The notes below the pieces were generated by a model. That model had not been told where the DNA came from. It worked only from the letters and a program-made list of their open reading frames with translations, and searched no databases. A DNA stretch of 20,650 bases from assembly GCA_964540005.1 (NCBI GenBank), contig CAZILN010000272.1, forward strand, positions 1 through 20,650, read 5' to 3'. The stretch's first letter is position 1. Each line of letters starts with the position of its first letter. Position numbers and translations under genes: made by a program. The stretch comes from CAZILN01 sp964540005 (GTDB lineage: Bacteria > Bacteroidota > Bacteroidia > Bacteroidales > SM23-62). Shown here in pieces: positions 1 to 7,122 of this stretch.

Positions 1-239
1 TGGTTATTTTTAAGTTTGGAGGGGTCTGAGGCAACCATGATCTGATATGCAGTCTGGTATGCCCCTCGATTGGTATCATTCAGCTGCCATGAAAGTCGTG
101 GCCCGGAGACATCTATTCCGAGTGGGTTTTTCCTGAATTCACAGGTGAGTCCCGCTGGTTTCTTGATAGTACTGTTTGAACTGCAGGAAATCAACATTCC
201 TGTCAACAGGATACTTAAAGCAAAGGTGAGAAACTTCAT
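1..239 (-). CDS. Alpha-L-rhamnosidase (GH78-like) lipoprotein, N-terminal part only
   Basis: Reading the minus strand from the ATG at 239 gives an open frame of 79 codons that runs off the left edge of the window. It begins with a lipoprotein signal (MKFLTFALSILLTG, then a lipobox ending LISC at Cys19). The following residues, CEFRKNPLGIDVSGPRLSWQ and later a GAYQTAYQIMVAS stretch, match the conserved start of the N-terminal beta-sandwich domain of bacterial GH78 alpha-L-rhamnosidases. That family releases terminal alpha-L-rhamnose from plant, algal or bacterial glycans. The catalytic barrel is outside the window, so activity cannot be judged. The gene lies 99 bp downstream of the DUF5916 gene on the same strand and may be co-transcribed with it. 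The family call rests on a short but distinctive stretch. Confidence 0.8.
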   Translation of the reverse strand, partial: MKFLTFALSILLTGMLISCSSNSTIKKPAGLTCEFRKNPLGIDVSGPRLSWQLNDTNRGAYQTAYQIMVASDPSKLKNN

Positions 240-338
240 GGCTTATCTGGTTTGATAATAGGTTTATAATCTGCTAGAACAGATAAATTTAATTAAAATA
301 TCCAGATTCTAAAAAGGTACAAAGGCGGGAATTAAATA

Positions 339-2996
339 CTAAAGGCTGAACCAGTAATTGATTTTCAGCAGCAGGACATTGGTGGGATAGATCTGCAGCA
401 GATCAGAAAAACCTCCGGTCAGTCCGGGATCAATAATGTTATCATATCCTGACCTTGAGTGCTGCCAGACAAGGTATATGATGGATCCCGGTTTATACTC
501 CCAGCGTGCTACCAGGTTTGAACGGAATTCCCTGAAATTGAAATCAGGATTATAAATAGTATAATCTGCAAAAGCATCATTGTTCTCGTCAATATAATAA
601 GTATTCTCAGTTTCATTGTAAAGGATCTCTGATCCGCTGAAAACATGATACCTGTCTGAATAGTCCGCTGCCCTGGGATCTGTGATCCTTTTAAGATCTT
701 TGTACTTGCCGCTTGAGAGGTAGGGGCTTCCGTAATACTGTATGCTCAGATCAGGGGTAATACCTACGACTGCACGAATGGTCAAACCCAGGGTTTTCCT
801 GTCAAGAAAGCCCATGATGTATCTCGGTTCCTGGTCGATCCAATTTGTCTGCACGTACTGCAAATCATTTTTTTCGAAGAAATAGGTCATGAAGCCTGAA
901 AACTGGATGTTATTGCCAAAGCGCACAGAAAATCCGGGTACATAATATGATAACCTGGAAAGCTGGTCATCGGGAATCTCATATCTCATAAAATAATGGA
1001 AAGCCAGTTTCCTGCTGAAATCGGTCTGAAGGCTTAGGGTGGGAGACCAGCTTCCCGGACTCAACAGCGCCGGACCCCCGCGCAATGTACGGGTGCTCAG
1101 TCCTTCAAACTCGCGTTCCAGTTCCAGTCCAACATCCCATTTATTTGAAAACCGGGCTTCGATCTCCGCTTCGGCCTGGGAGGAAAGGTAATACCCACCG
1201 GTGTTCCAGTTATTGGTTTGCCGGACTGAAGCGCTGAATGTTCTGAAGATGCTGAAAGGTTCATTTACGAGATAGGCAAGATGTGCCGTCTGGTGTACTG
1301 CATCGGCGTATCTAAGGTAACCGATATCATTGAGTTCGAGTCCCGGACTCTCATACCCGGCCGAAAGATCATAGTACCACCTGCCGTTCCCGGCTTTACC
1401 TATCTTGAATTCAGCTCCTGACCCGGTAAGGGCAGTCAATGAGCTGTCAATCCCAAGGTGTTTAAAATCAGGTCTTTGCATATATCTTGCTGACTCATAT
1501 TGTAACATAAGAATGGATCCGGGATCGCCGCTGACATAACTGAACAGGGATTTCAGGGATATAAAATAAGTTTTATCTTTCCACTGGTGCAGCAGGTCCA
1601 GTCCCCCGGAATAGGCCTCATCGGTCATAAAAAGGAGGTGATCATCTTCTATGTTCCGGTTAGTGGCCGTCAGCATGCCGCCTATTATGGTATTGGCATC
1701 ATTGAAATCCTTCTGGATTCGTGTGACCAGGTAGTTGGTGAGGGGCTCCACTGTTTCCAGCCGGCTCTCATCCGCATCATTCCTTATTTCTGCTGATTCC
1801 TTTGCCGTAAGGCTGTGCATGAGTCCTATTGACAGCCCGTTCTGGCTCTTACCGGTAAGTTTGACGGCCGATATGATCCTCGAGTTATCAGGCATCCTGG
1901 AATATTCTCCCGCTCCGGTGAATGGGGTATGACTGGGATAGGACCCAATGCGGCGGGAATAGAACAGCTGGTTCTCGTCCCCGAATTCATATTCAAAAAT
2001 ATTCTTTCCTTCAAGGAAAAAGGGGCGTTTTTCATCGAAGAAGGTTTCAAATACCGTCAGGTTCAGTTCCGAAGGGTCTGCTTCCACCTGCCCGAAATCG
2101 GGATTGACAGTAAGATCCATGGTGAAATCGCTGGTGATGCCGATCTTGGCATCCAGTCCGGCGTTGAATTTCGGATCTGTACCGGTGGCAAAGGGATTGC
2201 CTTCAACTGCTTCGGATCTCTGGATGCCACCCAGGGCATAGGGCATCAGCTCTATCCTTCTCGACCTCCCGGAAGTTTCTATACCGGTGAGTGTCCCCAG
2301 GGCGCTCATCCTGGCCGGTGCATCACGTGGTATCAGCTGCCACTGGTCCTCTTCCTGGTTACGGCTTATCCACCTCCATGCATGGAGTCCCCAGACCTGC
2401 TCGGGATTATTGCTGTACCGCAACTGGCTTAAGGGTATCTTCATTTCGGCGGTCCAGGCCGAATCCTCAACAGCCGTTTTCCCTTCCCACACGGCGTTCC
2501 AGCTTTCATCCCAGCCCGGGTTTGTCAGTATCAAGTCTATCTTTCCGCCTGATGCGGTGAGGTCGAACTCGAACCCGGTACGCTGGTCATTATAACTGTC
2601 AAAACAAATACCAACAATATCTCCGTCAAAGTTGTCCCTTCTGGCGGGGCGGAAATCTATCCTATCCGGGTCCGTTTCATATGCCCTGATGGCGGCATAA
2701 ATATATTTATCATCATAAAGTATCTTGAAACGGGTTTCCTGTGTGGGTGGCACCCCTTCCTCGGGCATCTGCTGGATGTAGTATTGTGACCATTCCCCCT
2801 CATTCAGCCAGCAGTCATCATCGAGGCGTCCGTCAATTTTCGGAACAGATTGTATTTTTACAGTAGTATATTCTCTTTTCTCAATGGTACCGAATATCCT
2901 GCTTGAATCCTTTTCAGAGGAAAGGGGGAGTGAGGATGATACTGCCTGTTGAAATAGTATGAGGAGTGTGAAAGAGATGAAAGTTAGCCTGCTCAT
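339..2996 (-). CDS. DUF5916 family protein with CBM9-like N-terminal domain, probable outer-membrane barrel
   Basis: The 885-residue product has a cleavable signal peptide (about residues 1-21). A carbohydrate-binding family 9-like domain follows at about 46-235, with the typical PKIDGRLDDDCW start and an ILYDDKYIYAAIRAYETDPD stretch. The rest, about 270-885, is the DUF5916 region: the hallmark NPDFGQVEADPSELNL stretch and FFDEKRPFFLEG appear near residues 300-330. Alternating aromatic strands continue to a C-terminal phenylalanine-containing strand (NYWFSL), as in outer-membrane barrels. DUF5916 proteins are common in Bacteroidota and other environmental bacteria, often near glycan-degradation genes, but their biochemical role is not established; binding or transport of glycan at the outer membrane is an inference. 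A TAnnTTTG -7 box lies about 40 bp upstream of the ATG. The gene is divergent from the NTF2-like gene. Confidence 0.88.
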   Translation of the reverse strand: MSRLTFISFTLLILFQQAVSSSLPLSSEKDSSRIFGTIEKREYTTVKIQSVPKIDGRLDDDCWLNEGEWSQYYIQQMPEEGVPPTQETRFKILYDDKYIYAAIRAYETDPDRIDFRPARRDNFDGDIVGICFDSYNDQRTGFEFDLTASGGKIDLILTNPGWDESWNAVWEGKTAVEDSAWTAEMKIPLSQLRYSNNPEQVWGLHAWRWISRNQEEDQWQLIPRDAPARMSALGTLTGIETSGRSRRIELMPYALGGIQRSEAVEGNPFATGTDPKFNAGLDAKIGITSDFTMDLTVNPDFGQVEADPSELNLTVFETFFDEKRPFFLEGKNIFEYEFGDENQLFYSRRIGSYPSHTPFTGAGEYSRMPDNSRIISAVKLTGKSQNGLSIGLMHSLTAKESAEIRNDADESRLETVEPLTNYLVTRIQKDFNDANTIIGGMLTATNRNIEDDHLLFMTDEAYSGGLDLLHQWKDKTYFISLKSLFSYVSGDPGSILMLQYESARYMQRPDFKHLGIDSSLTALTGSGAEFKIGKAGNGRWYYDLSAGYESPGLELNDIGYLRYADAVHQTAHLAYLVNEPFSIFRTFSASVRQTNNWNTGGYYLSSQAEAEIEARFSNKWDVGLELEREFEGLSTRTLRGGPALLSPGSWSPTLSLQTDFSRKLAFHYFMRYEIPDDQLSRLSYYVPGFSVRFGNNIQFSGFMTYFFEKNDLQYVQTNWIDQEPRYIMGFLDRKTLGLTIRAVVGITPDLSIQYYGSPYLSSGKYKDLKRITDPRAADYSDRYHVFSGSEILYNETENTYYIDENNDAFADYTIYNPDFNFREFRSNLVARWEYKPGSIIYLVWQHSRSGYDNIIDPGLTGGFSDLLQIYPTNVLLLKINYWFSL

Positions 2997-3035
2997 TGTA
3001 TTCTCCGATATACTGCCTTTTCAATAATCAAGCTG

Positions 3036-3043
3036 CAAATATA
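3036..3043 (-). promoter_or_regulatory. Bacteroidota-type -7 box for the DUF5916 gene
   Basis: On the minus strand the octamer TATATTTG fits the Bacteroidota primary-sigma consensus TAnnTTTG exactly. It lies about 40 bp upstream of the ATG at 2996, giving a predicted short leader of roughly 30 nt. The expected TTG-like -33 element is weak: only a TTAC lies 19 nt upstream. The position and exact -7 match support the call, but no start site is proven. Confidence 0.55.
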
Positions 3044-3099
3044 CTATTTCCTTCAGGATTTTGTAATTTTAACCGAATACAAACCAAAGAGTAGAAAAG

Positions 3100-3600
3100 A
3101 TGAAAAAAAGTATTTATTTCCTTGCCGGGATATGTATTATCCTGTGCTGCCAGAACTGCCGGCAACCATCTGCTTCACAACTCCCTGCTGTTGACAGGGA
3201 ATCGGAGATGTTGCTGATCGAGGAGACCATTACCAATTCCATATGTTGGGCCATGGACAAGGATACTGTGAAACTGTATGGTTCGCTGGTCGGGGATTCA
3301 AGCCTGTTCATCATCAATCCGGATTCATCCTATGTTAGGGGAATTGAAATGATCAGGCAGGTAACCGGGGATGTCTGGCTGGATGAGCGCTTCAAAGCAA
3401 CGGAATGCCTGATCAGCCATCTGCGCATAGGCCTCGGGGAATGCGGAACAGTTGCCTGGTTTTCCTGCCTGCTGCAGGATATAGGGGAGTGGGACGGTCA
3501 GGCCATGGGCTGGTATGACACGCGCTGGACCGGGGTACTGGAAAAAAAATATGATAACTGGCGGATCGTACAGATGCACTTTTCCTTCGCTTCGGATTAG
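3100..3600 (+). CDS. Small NTF2-like / SnoaL-like domain lipoprotein
   Basis: The 166-residue protein starts with a lipoprotein-type signal (MKKSIYFLAGICIILC, with Cys16 and Cys17 as candidate lipidation sites and further cysteines at 20 onward). The mature part fits the cone-shaped NTF2/SnoaL-like fold: a first helix (about 36-55), a SLFIINPDSSYVRG strand-turn, the VTGDVWLDERFKATE helix, and a closing pair of strands with TRWTGVLEKKYDNWRIVQMH. This is the usual signature of DUF4440/SnoaL-type proteins. No catalytic residue can be assigned; such proteins range from isomerases to ligand binders. It diverges from the DUF5916 gene with a 103 bp intergenic region. On the plus strand only a near-match -7 (TAATTTTA, 3064-3071) is seen. 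It is followed directly by a sulfatase relic. The fold call is fairly firm; the function is unknown. Confidence 0.78.
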   Translation: MKKSIYFLAGICIILCCQNCRQPSASQLPAVDRESEMLLIEETITNSICWAMDKDTVKLYGSLVGDSSLFIINPDSSYVRGIEMIRQVTGDVWLDERFKATECLISHLRIGLGECGTVAWFSCLLQDIGEWDGQAMGWYDTRWTGVLEKKYDNWRIVQMHFSFASD

Positions 3601-3620
3601 TGATTATAAGAGATATTTAT

Positions 3621-3906
3621 GAGCTCCATTCTCCTTTTAATTTTCCCGTGGAATATTGTAATATGTATGATCCGTCCAGCCAGCCCCTGCCCAGATGGAG
3701 TCCGGAGGATGACCGGTGGATACCAGAGATCTTCCGCGACCTGAGCAAAGAAAATATGAGGGGGATCATTGCATCCTAATTATACATCCAATGAGTATTT
3801 GGATTATTGCATAGGGCTCATCTTGGACGAACTGGAGATGCTGGAATTGTCTGGAAACACTCTTGTTATCTATATCGGCCATCTCTGCCTGGATACAATC
3901 CCGTGA
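3621..3906 (+). pseudogene. Relic of an S1-type sulfatase (middle section only, frameshifted)
   Basis: No intact gene occupies 3601-3989. From 3627 one frame reads HSPFNFPVEYCNMYDPSS, then PEDDRWIPEIFRDL, and stops at TAA 3777-3779. Removing one A at 3778/3779 restores the frame as IIASYYTSNEYLDYCIGLIL and then ELSGNTLVIY, which is the conserved middle of S1-family sulfatases just before the (T/S)DHG metal-binding motif. Here the expected DHG reads IGHL, and the frame ends at TGA 3904-3906. The N-terminal C/S-x-P-x-R active-site region and the C-terminal half are absent; the upstream space is taken by the NTF2-like gene. After 3907 only an unrecognised tail (frame containing GYNPVTVKKV, ending about 3995) remains. 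This is a decayed fragment, not a functional gene. A single-base sequencing error could explain the frameshift but not the missing ends. Confidence 0.75.
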
Positions 3907-3989
3907 CTGTGAAGAAGGTTGTGTATGCCTATGTTAAGAGCATTGAAGAAGGACTGACAGGCCGGATGTTCATGGTTTTTGAAAAAAGC

Positions 3990-5162
3990 TTATAGCCTTT
4001 GCAACAGTGCCTTTTCAATCTCGTGATTCTGCAATATCACAGGATTGTTTTTATGTCCGGACAAAGAGATTATCTTATCAATATCGAATCCTTCGCTGAT
4101 ATAATGGGTAAATCCGGCCACATTCAGATCGGATACCATTTCATCCAGGCTGTCTGCCAGTGACAGGGCATAATATTCATTGCTTTTATTATCGTGTACT
4201 GAAAAGATCCGGCCTGCTTCTGCATATTTTTTCAGGTAAACTCCCTCTTTATCCCTGTCCAGCAGTTTATCAATATTTGCCCTGTTAATAACTTCCAGGA
4301 GGTTGCCGCAGATGGCCCCATGGGGTATATCGTATAAGCCGCCAATTGTTGAAGCCAGTCCGTGAATTAGTCCTAGTCCCGCATTGGCCAGAGTTATCCC
4401 CGAAATCAGCGCGGCATAGGACATATCGGTCCGGGCAGCCAAATCACCACCATCCCAGCAGACTTTTAACAGGGACCTGCTGATACATCTGATGGCTTCA
4501 AGGGCAATGGAGTCTGTAAACGCTGATGCTTTTATCGAGGTGTATGATTCCAGGAGCTGTGAAAAGGCGTCCAGTCCGCTCAGGGTAGTGATGTTTTCCG
4601 GACAACCGAGAGTAAGGGCTGGGTCAATAATTGCCAGGTCCGGAACGAATTTTTCATGTCGCAGTGATTTTTTAAAGCCATTGCCTCCCCGTTCACATAT
4701 CACTGCATTCTTGGTAGCTTCACTGCCAGTCCCGGATGTGGTTGGCAGGGCGATGAAGGGTATTTTACTGCCATTGTGTTCTTTGTCGCCTACACCCTCA
4801 AGGTAGTTGATAACCGGGTCCTTAACGGTAAGCATTGCCGATATGGCTTTCCCTGCATCTATGACACTGCCTCCTCCTATGGATACCAGCACATCAATAC
4901 CTGCATCCCGGTACATTTCTACAGCAGCATCTACTATCCGGGGAGTAGGCTCCGAGTCCACATTGTAGGTATGAAACCGGATGTTATTTTCCTTAAGCTC
5001 TTTTTGCAGGCTGTCCCAGTACGGAGAACCTTGGAACGACTGGCTTCCCAGGACCAGCAGTGCATTATTTCCGTATTTTCTGATCCGTTCAGGTAAGATT
5101 GAGACGGTACCCGGACCAAAGCAGATGTCAGGTACTCCTGTTAATTCAAAAGCTGCTGTCAT
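3990..5162 (-). CDS. Iron-containing (group III) alcohol dehydrogenase
   Basis: The 390-residue enzyme is an Fe-ADH family NAD(P)-dependent oxidoreductase of cytoplasmic type, with no signal peptide. It has the dinucleotide-binding GGGSVIDAGK (residues 96-105) and PTTSGTGSEAT (140-150) motifs. The metal-site region holds Asp198, Gln202, His267 (LIHGLAS) and His281 (YDIPHG). Gln202 takes the place of the first histidine in FucO-like enzymes (GVDALTH), as in a known GMDALTQ subgroup, so a catalytic metal is likely but its identity is open. The ATG at 5162 was chosen because family homology begins there (ELTGVPDICFGPG). An in-frame ATG at 5348 would add 62 residues with no homology that overlap the upstream ABM gene. 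The ABM gene ends 10 bp before this start, so the two form an operon. Substrate is unknown; lactaldehyde/propanediol-type chemistry is a guess from the rhamnosidase nearby. Confidence 0.88.
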   Translation of the reverse strand: MTAAFELTGVPDICFGPGTVSILPERIRKYGNNALLVLGSQSFQGSPYWDSLQKELKENNIRFHTYNVDSEPTPRIVDAAVEMYRDAGIDVLVSIGGGSVIDAGKAISAMLTVKDPVINYLEGVGDKEHNGSKIPFIALPTTSGTGSEATKNAVICERGGNGFKKSLRHEKFVPDLAIIDPALTLGCPENITTLSGLDAFSQLLESYTSIKASAFTDSIALEAIRCISRSLLKVCWDGGDLAARTDMSYAALISGITLANAGLGLIHGLASTIGGLYDIPHGAICGNLLEVINRANIDKLLDRDKEGVYLKKYAEAGRIFSVHDNKSNEYYALSLADSLDEMVSDLNVAGFTHYISEGFDIDKIISLSGHKNNPVILQNHEIEKALLQRL

Positions 5163-5172
5163 GTCACAGATT

Positions 5173-5463
5173 TTATGGACAGATGCCCGAGAATTTGATT
5201 CCTTCACGTGGCCTGGCCATCCATGCAGCAACCTTTTCCCGCCACAGCAGGTAATGGTCTGTCTGCTTGTGGGCGGCAGCAAATTCAGTATTTTCATATG
5301 CTTCGTAGAGCAGGAATTTTTCAGGGTTTTCAGCATCCTGCAGGACATCGAATCTCATGTTGCCGGGTTCCTGTACGGAACTTAAATGATTCTCCGTGCA
5401 AGCCAGGATAAAGTCATCAATATTTTCGGGCTTTACATATACATGGACAGCAGTTACTACCAT
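5173..5463 (-). CDS. Antibiotic biosynthesis monooxygenase (ABM/YgiN-like) domain protein
   Basis: This is a 96-residue cytoplasmic protein covering exactly one ABM domain, a dimeric ferredoxin-like alpha-beta barrel. Characteristic segments are TAVHVYVKPENIDDFI at the start, EPGNMRFDVLQD (about 32-43), FLLYEAYENTEFAAAHKQTD (50-69) and HYLLWREKVAAWMARPR (70-86), which match the YgiN/LsrG-like branch closely. Members act as cofactor-free monooxygenases on quinols or as isomerases of small phosphorylated or carbonyl compounds. It is the first gene of a tight pair with the iron alcohol dehydrogenase (10 bp gap), suggesting both act on one small carbonyl metabolite. It is divergent from the GH47 gene. 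An L-rhamnose mutarotase shares this fold, but the sequence fits ABM better than RhaM. Confidence 0.87.
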   Translation of the reverse strand: MVVTAVHVYVKPENIDDFILACTENHLSSVQEPGNMRFDVLQDAENPEKFLLYEAYENTEFAAAHKQTDHYLLWREKVAAWMARPREGIKFSGICP

Positions 5464-5669
5464 AATATCAGGTTTTTGTTTTGTTTGTTTGCCTCATGAA
5501 CAATTTTATAAGATATTCTTTTTTTACGTGATTTTCAATTTTGGTTTGTCGTTTAATGCTATTAATGTTTTTTCCTTTTAAATTTAAAGTGCTGTAAATG
5601 TTTGTATGTTCTCAGACTGCAAACTGAAATAAGCTACAGCGGAATCTGAGGGATTGTTCATATTCCGGA
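5464..5669. promoter_or_regulatory. Divergent A+T-rich intergenic region between ABM/ADH and the GH47 operon
   Basis: This 206 bp stretch separates two divergent transcription units and must hold promoters for both. It is strongly A+T-rich with several T-runs (about 5471-5490, 5519-5525 and 5569-5580). No exact TAnnTTTG -7 box was found on either strand; the nearest plus-strand resemblance is a TAAATGTTTG stretch around 5595-5604. No convincing operator repeat was seen. Confidence 0.4.
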
Positions 5670-7076
5670 ATGAAAGCCTTGAAAAGTATGAAAAGATCCA
5701 TTATTATATTTCTTGTGATCCTGGCAGCATGCAAACCTTTTCATAAGGAAGCCGGCAATACCGGTAATGACACCTGCCTGGCAGAAGAGGTAAAAAAAGA
5801 AACCTTACGCGCCTGGAAAGCATATGTAAAATATGCCTGGGGACATGATGTGCTGAAACCTGTTTCAGGAGGGTATCATGACTGGTATGATCAGCCTGCT
5901 TTTATACAGGGTATAGACGCATACAGTACGCTGAAGGTAATGGGACTGGATGAGGAAGCAAAGAGAATTGAGCAATATGTGGCTGACAGCCTGGACTTTG
6001 ATATAGATATTTTTGTGAAGACTTTCGAGTTCAATATCAGGAACCTGGGTGGACTGGTATGTATGTATGAACTGACGGGTAATCCGAAAATTCTTGCCAG
6101 GGCAGAAGATTTTGGACAGCGGCTGATGCCGGCATTTGAATCCGGGACCGGGATCCCTCATTACTGGGTCAACCTGAAAACAGGGGAAGTAAAGGGTGAC
6201 ACTGTAAATGTAGCTGAAGCAGGTACCTTCCTGATCGAGATGGGTGTATTGAGTTATTATACACAGAACCCGGAATATTACCAGGCTGCAAAAAAGGCGA
6301 TCATGCAGGTCTATGAGCATAGGTCCCCCATCGGCCTGGTAAGCGAGAACATTAATATAGAAAGCGGTGCACCGGTGGACAGTATAAGCCATATAGGTGC
6401 CTGCATTGATTCCTATTATGAATACCTTTATAAGGCCTGGTTACTGTTTAAGGATCCTGATCTGAAGGTTATATGGGATAATAGTATGCCGGCTGTGCAC
6501 AAGTATATAGCAGAAGAATCTGAAAACGGGCTCTTCTACGGAAAGGTCAATTCATTTACGGGGGAACTTATAAAACCGGAGATTACCCTGTGGGATGCCT
6601 ATTTCCCTGCATTGCTTGCCCTGTCAGGGGACACGGAGAGAGCGAAAAAATTGCAGGAATCCTGGCACTGGCTCTGGAACAAGCATTCCCTGGAGCCCAT
6701 GATATATAACTACGAAAGCGATGAGATCATGAATCCAAGATATTATCTGAATCCTGAAATCATCGAGTCGGCCTATTACCTGTTCTATTTTACAGGAGAC
6801 AGTGCATATTACGAGATGGGCAGGAAGTATTATAAGGATATAAAGGAGTATTGCCGGACCGGTATCGCCTATGCCCATATTGAGGATATAAGGACAAAGG
6901 AGCAGTCTGACCTGATGTCCACATACTTCATCGCTGAAACTATGAAATATTTCTATTTACTTTTTTCAGAGGAATGCAGGGTGAATCCTGATGATTACGT
7001 ATTCAGTACGGAAGCTCATCCATACAGAAAAATGAGTTTCAGCCAGGATAAAATAAAGACCGGACTGGGCATCTGA
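5670..7076 (+). CDS. GH47 class I alpha-mannosidase lipoprotein
   Basis: The 468-residue protein has a lipoprotein signal ending at lipobox LAAC (Cys21); an alternative ATG lies at residue 7. The mature part follows the GH47 (alpha/alpha)7-barrel order: AWKAYVKYAWG (49-58), VMGL (90-93), FEFNIRNLGGLVCMYELTG (119-137), GTGIPHYWVNLKTG (159-172), IDSYYEYLYKAWLLF (246-260), NPEIIESAYYLFYFTG (361-376), FIAETMKYFYLLF (420-432) and STEAHP (446-451). By alignment with yeast and human enzymes, Glu120, Asp247 and Glu363 correspond to the three catalytic carboxylates, and Thr447 to the calcium-binding threonine. The usual RPE motif is NPE, so the substrate-contacting Arg is Asn. GH47 enzymes are calcium-dependent inverting exo-alpha-1,2-mannosidases, best known from the eukaryotic secretory pathway. 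The protein is probably membrane-anchored on the periplasmic or cell surface. It is first gene of the plus-strand series. Confidence 0.85.
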   Translation: MKALKSMKRSIIIFLVILAACKPFHKEAGNTGNDTCLAEEVKKETLRAWKAYVKYAWGHDVLKPVSGGYHDWYDQPAFIQGIDAYSTLKVMGLDEEAKRIEQYVADSLDFDIDIFVKTFEFNIRNLGGLVCMYELTGNPKILARAEDFGQRLMPAFESGTGIPHYWVNLKTGEVKGDTVNVAEAGTFLIEMGVLSYYTQNPEYYQAAKKAIMQVYEHRSPIGLVSENINIESGAPVDSISHIGACIDSYYEYLYKAWLLFKDPDLKVIWDNSMPAVHKYIAEESENGLFYGKVNSFTGELIKPEITLWDAYFPALLALSGDTERAKKLQESWHWLWNKHSLEPMIYNYESDEIMNPRYYLNPEIIESAYYLFYFTGDSAYYEMGRKYYKDIKEYCRTGIAYAHIEDIRTKEQSDLMSTYFIAETMKYFYLLFSEECRVNPDDYVFSTEAHPYRKMSFSQDKIKTGLGI

Positions 7077-7122
7077 CAGCATTGTCTGGGGATTTCGGAA
7101 AAAGTTTTAATACAATAATCAG

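Noticed and set aside
70..255. Plus-strand open frame at the left end
   Set aside because: It is antisense to the GH78-type N-terminal sequence on the minus strand, which carries a clear lipobox and family motifs.
1929..2432. 167-codon plus-strand frame inside the DUF5916 gene
   Set aside because: It is antisense to a conserved DUF5916 stretch and has no recognisable domain, signal peptide or own promoter.
3807..3995. 62-codon plus-strand frame after the NTF2-like gene
   Set aside because: Its first half is out of frame with the sulfatase relic that explains the DNA; the tail (VVYAYVKSIEEGLTGRMF) matches nothing I recognise, so it is not called as a gene.
5163..5348. N-terminal extension of the iron alcohol dehydrogenase by 62 residues from ATG 5348
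   Set aside because: The extra residues overlap the well-supported ABM gene in another frame and lack family similarity; homology begins at ATG 5162.
5865..6392. 175-codon minus-strand frame inside the GH47 gene
   Set aside because: It lies opposite the conserved GH47 core, and its composition is that expected of a shadow frame.
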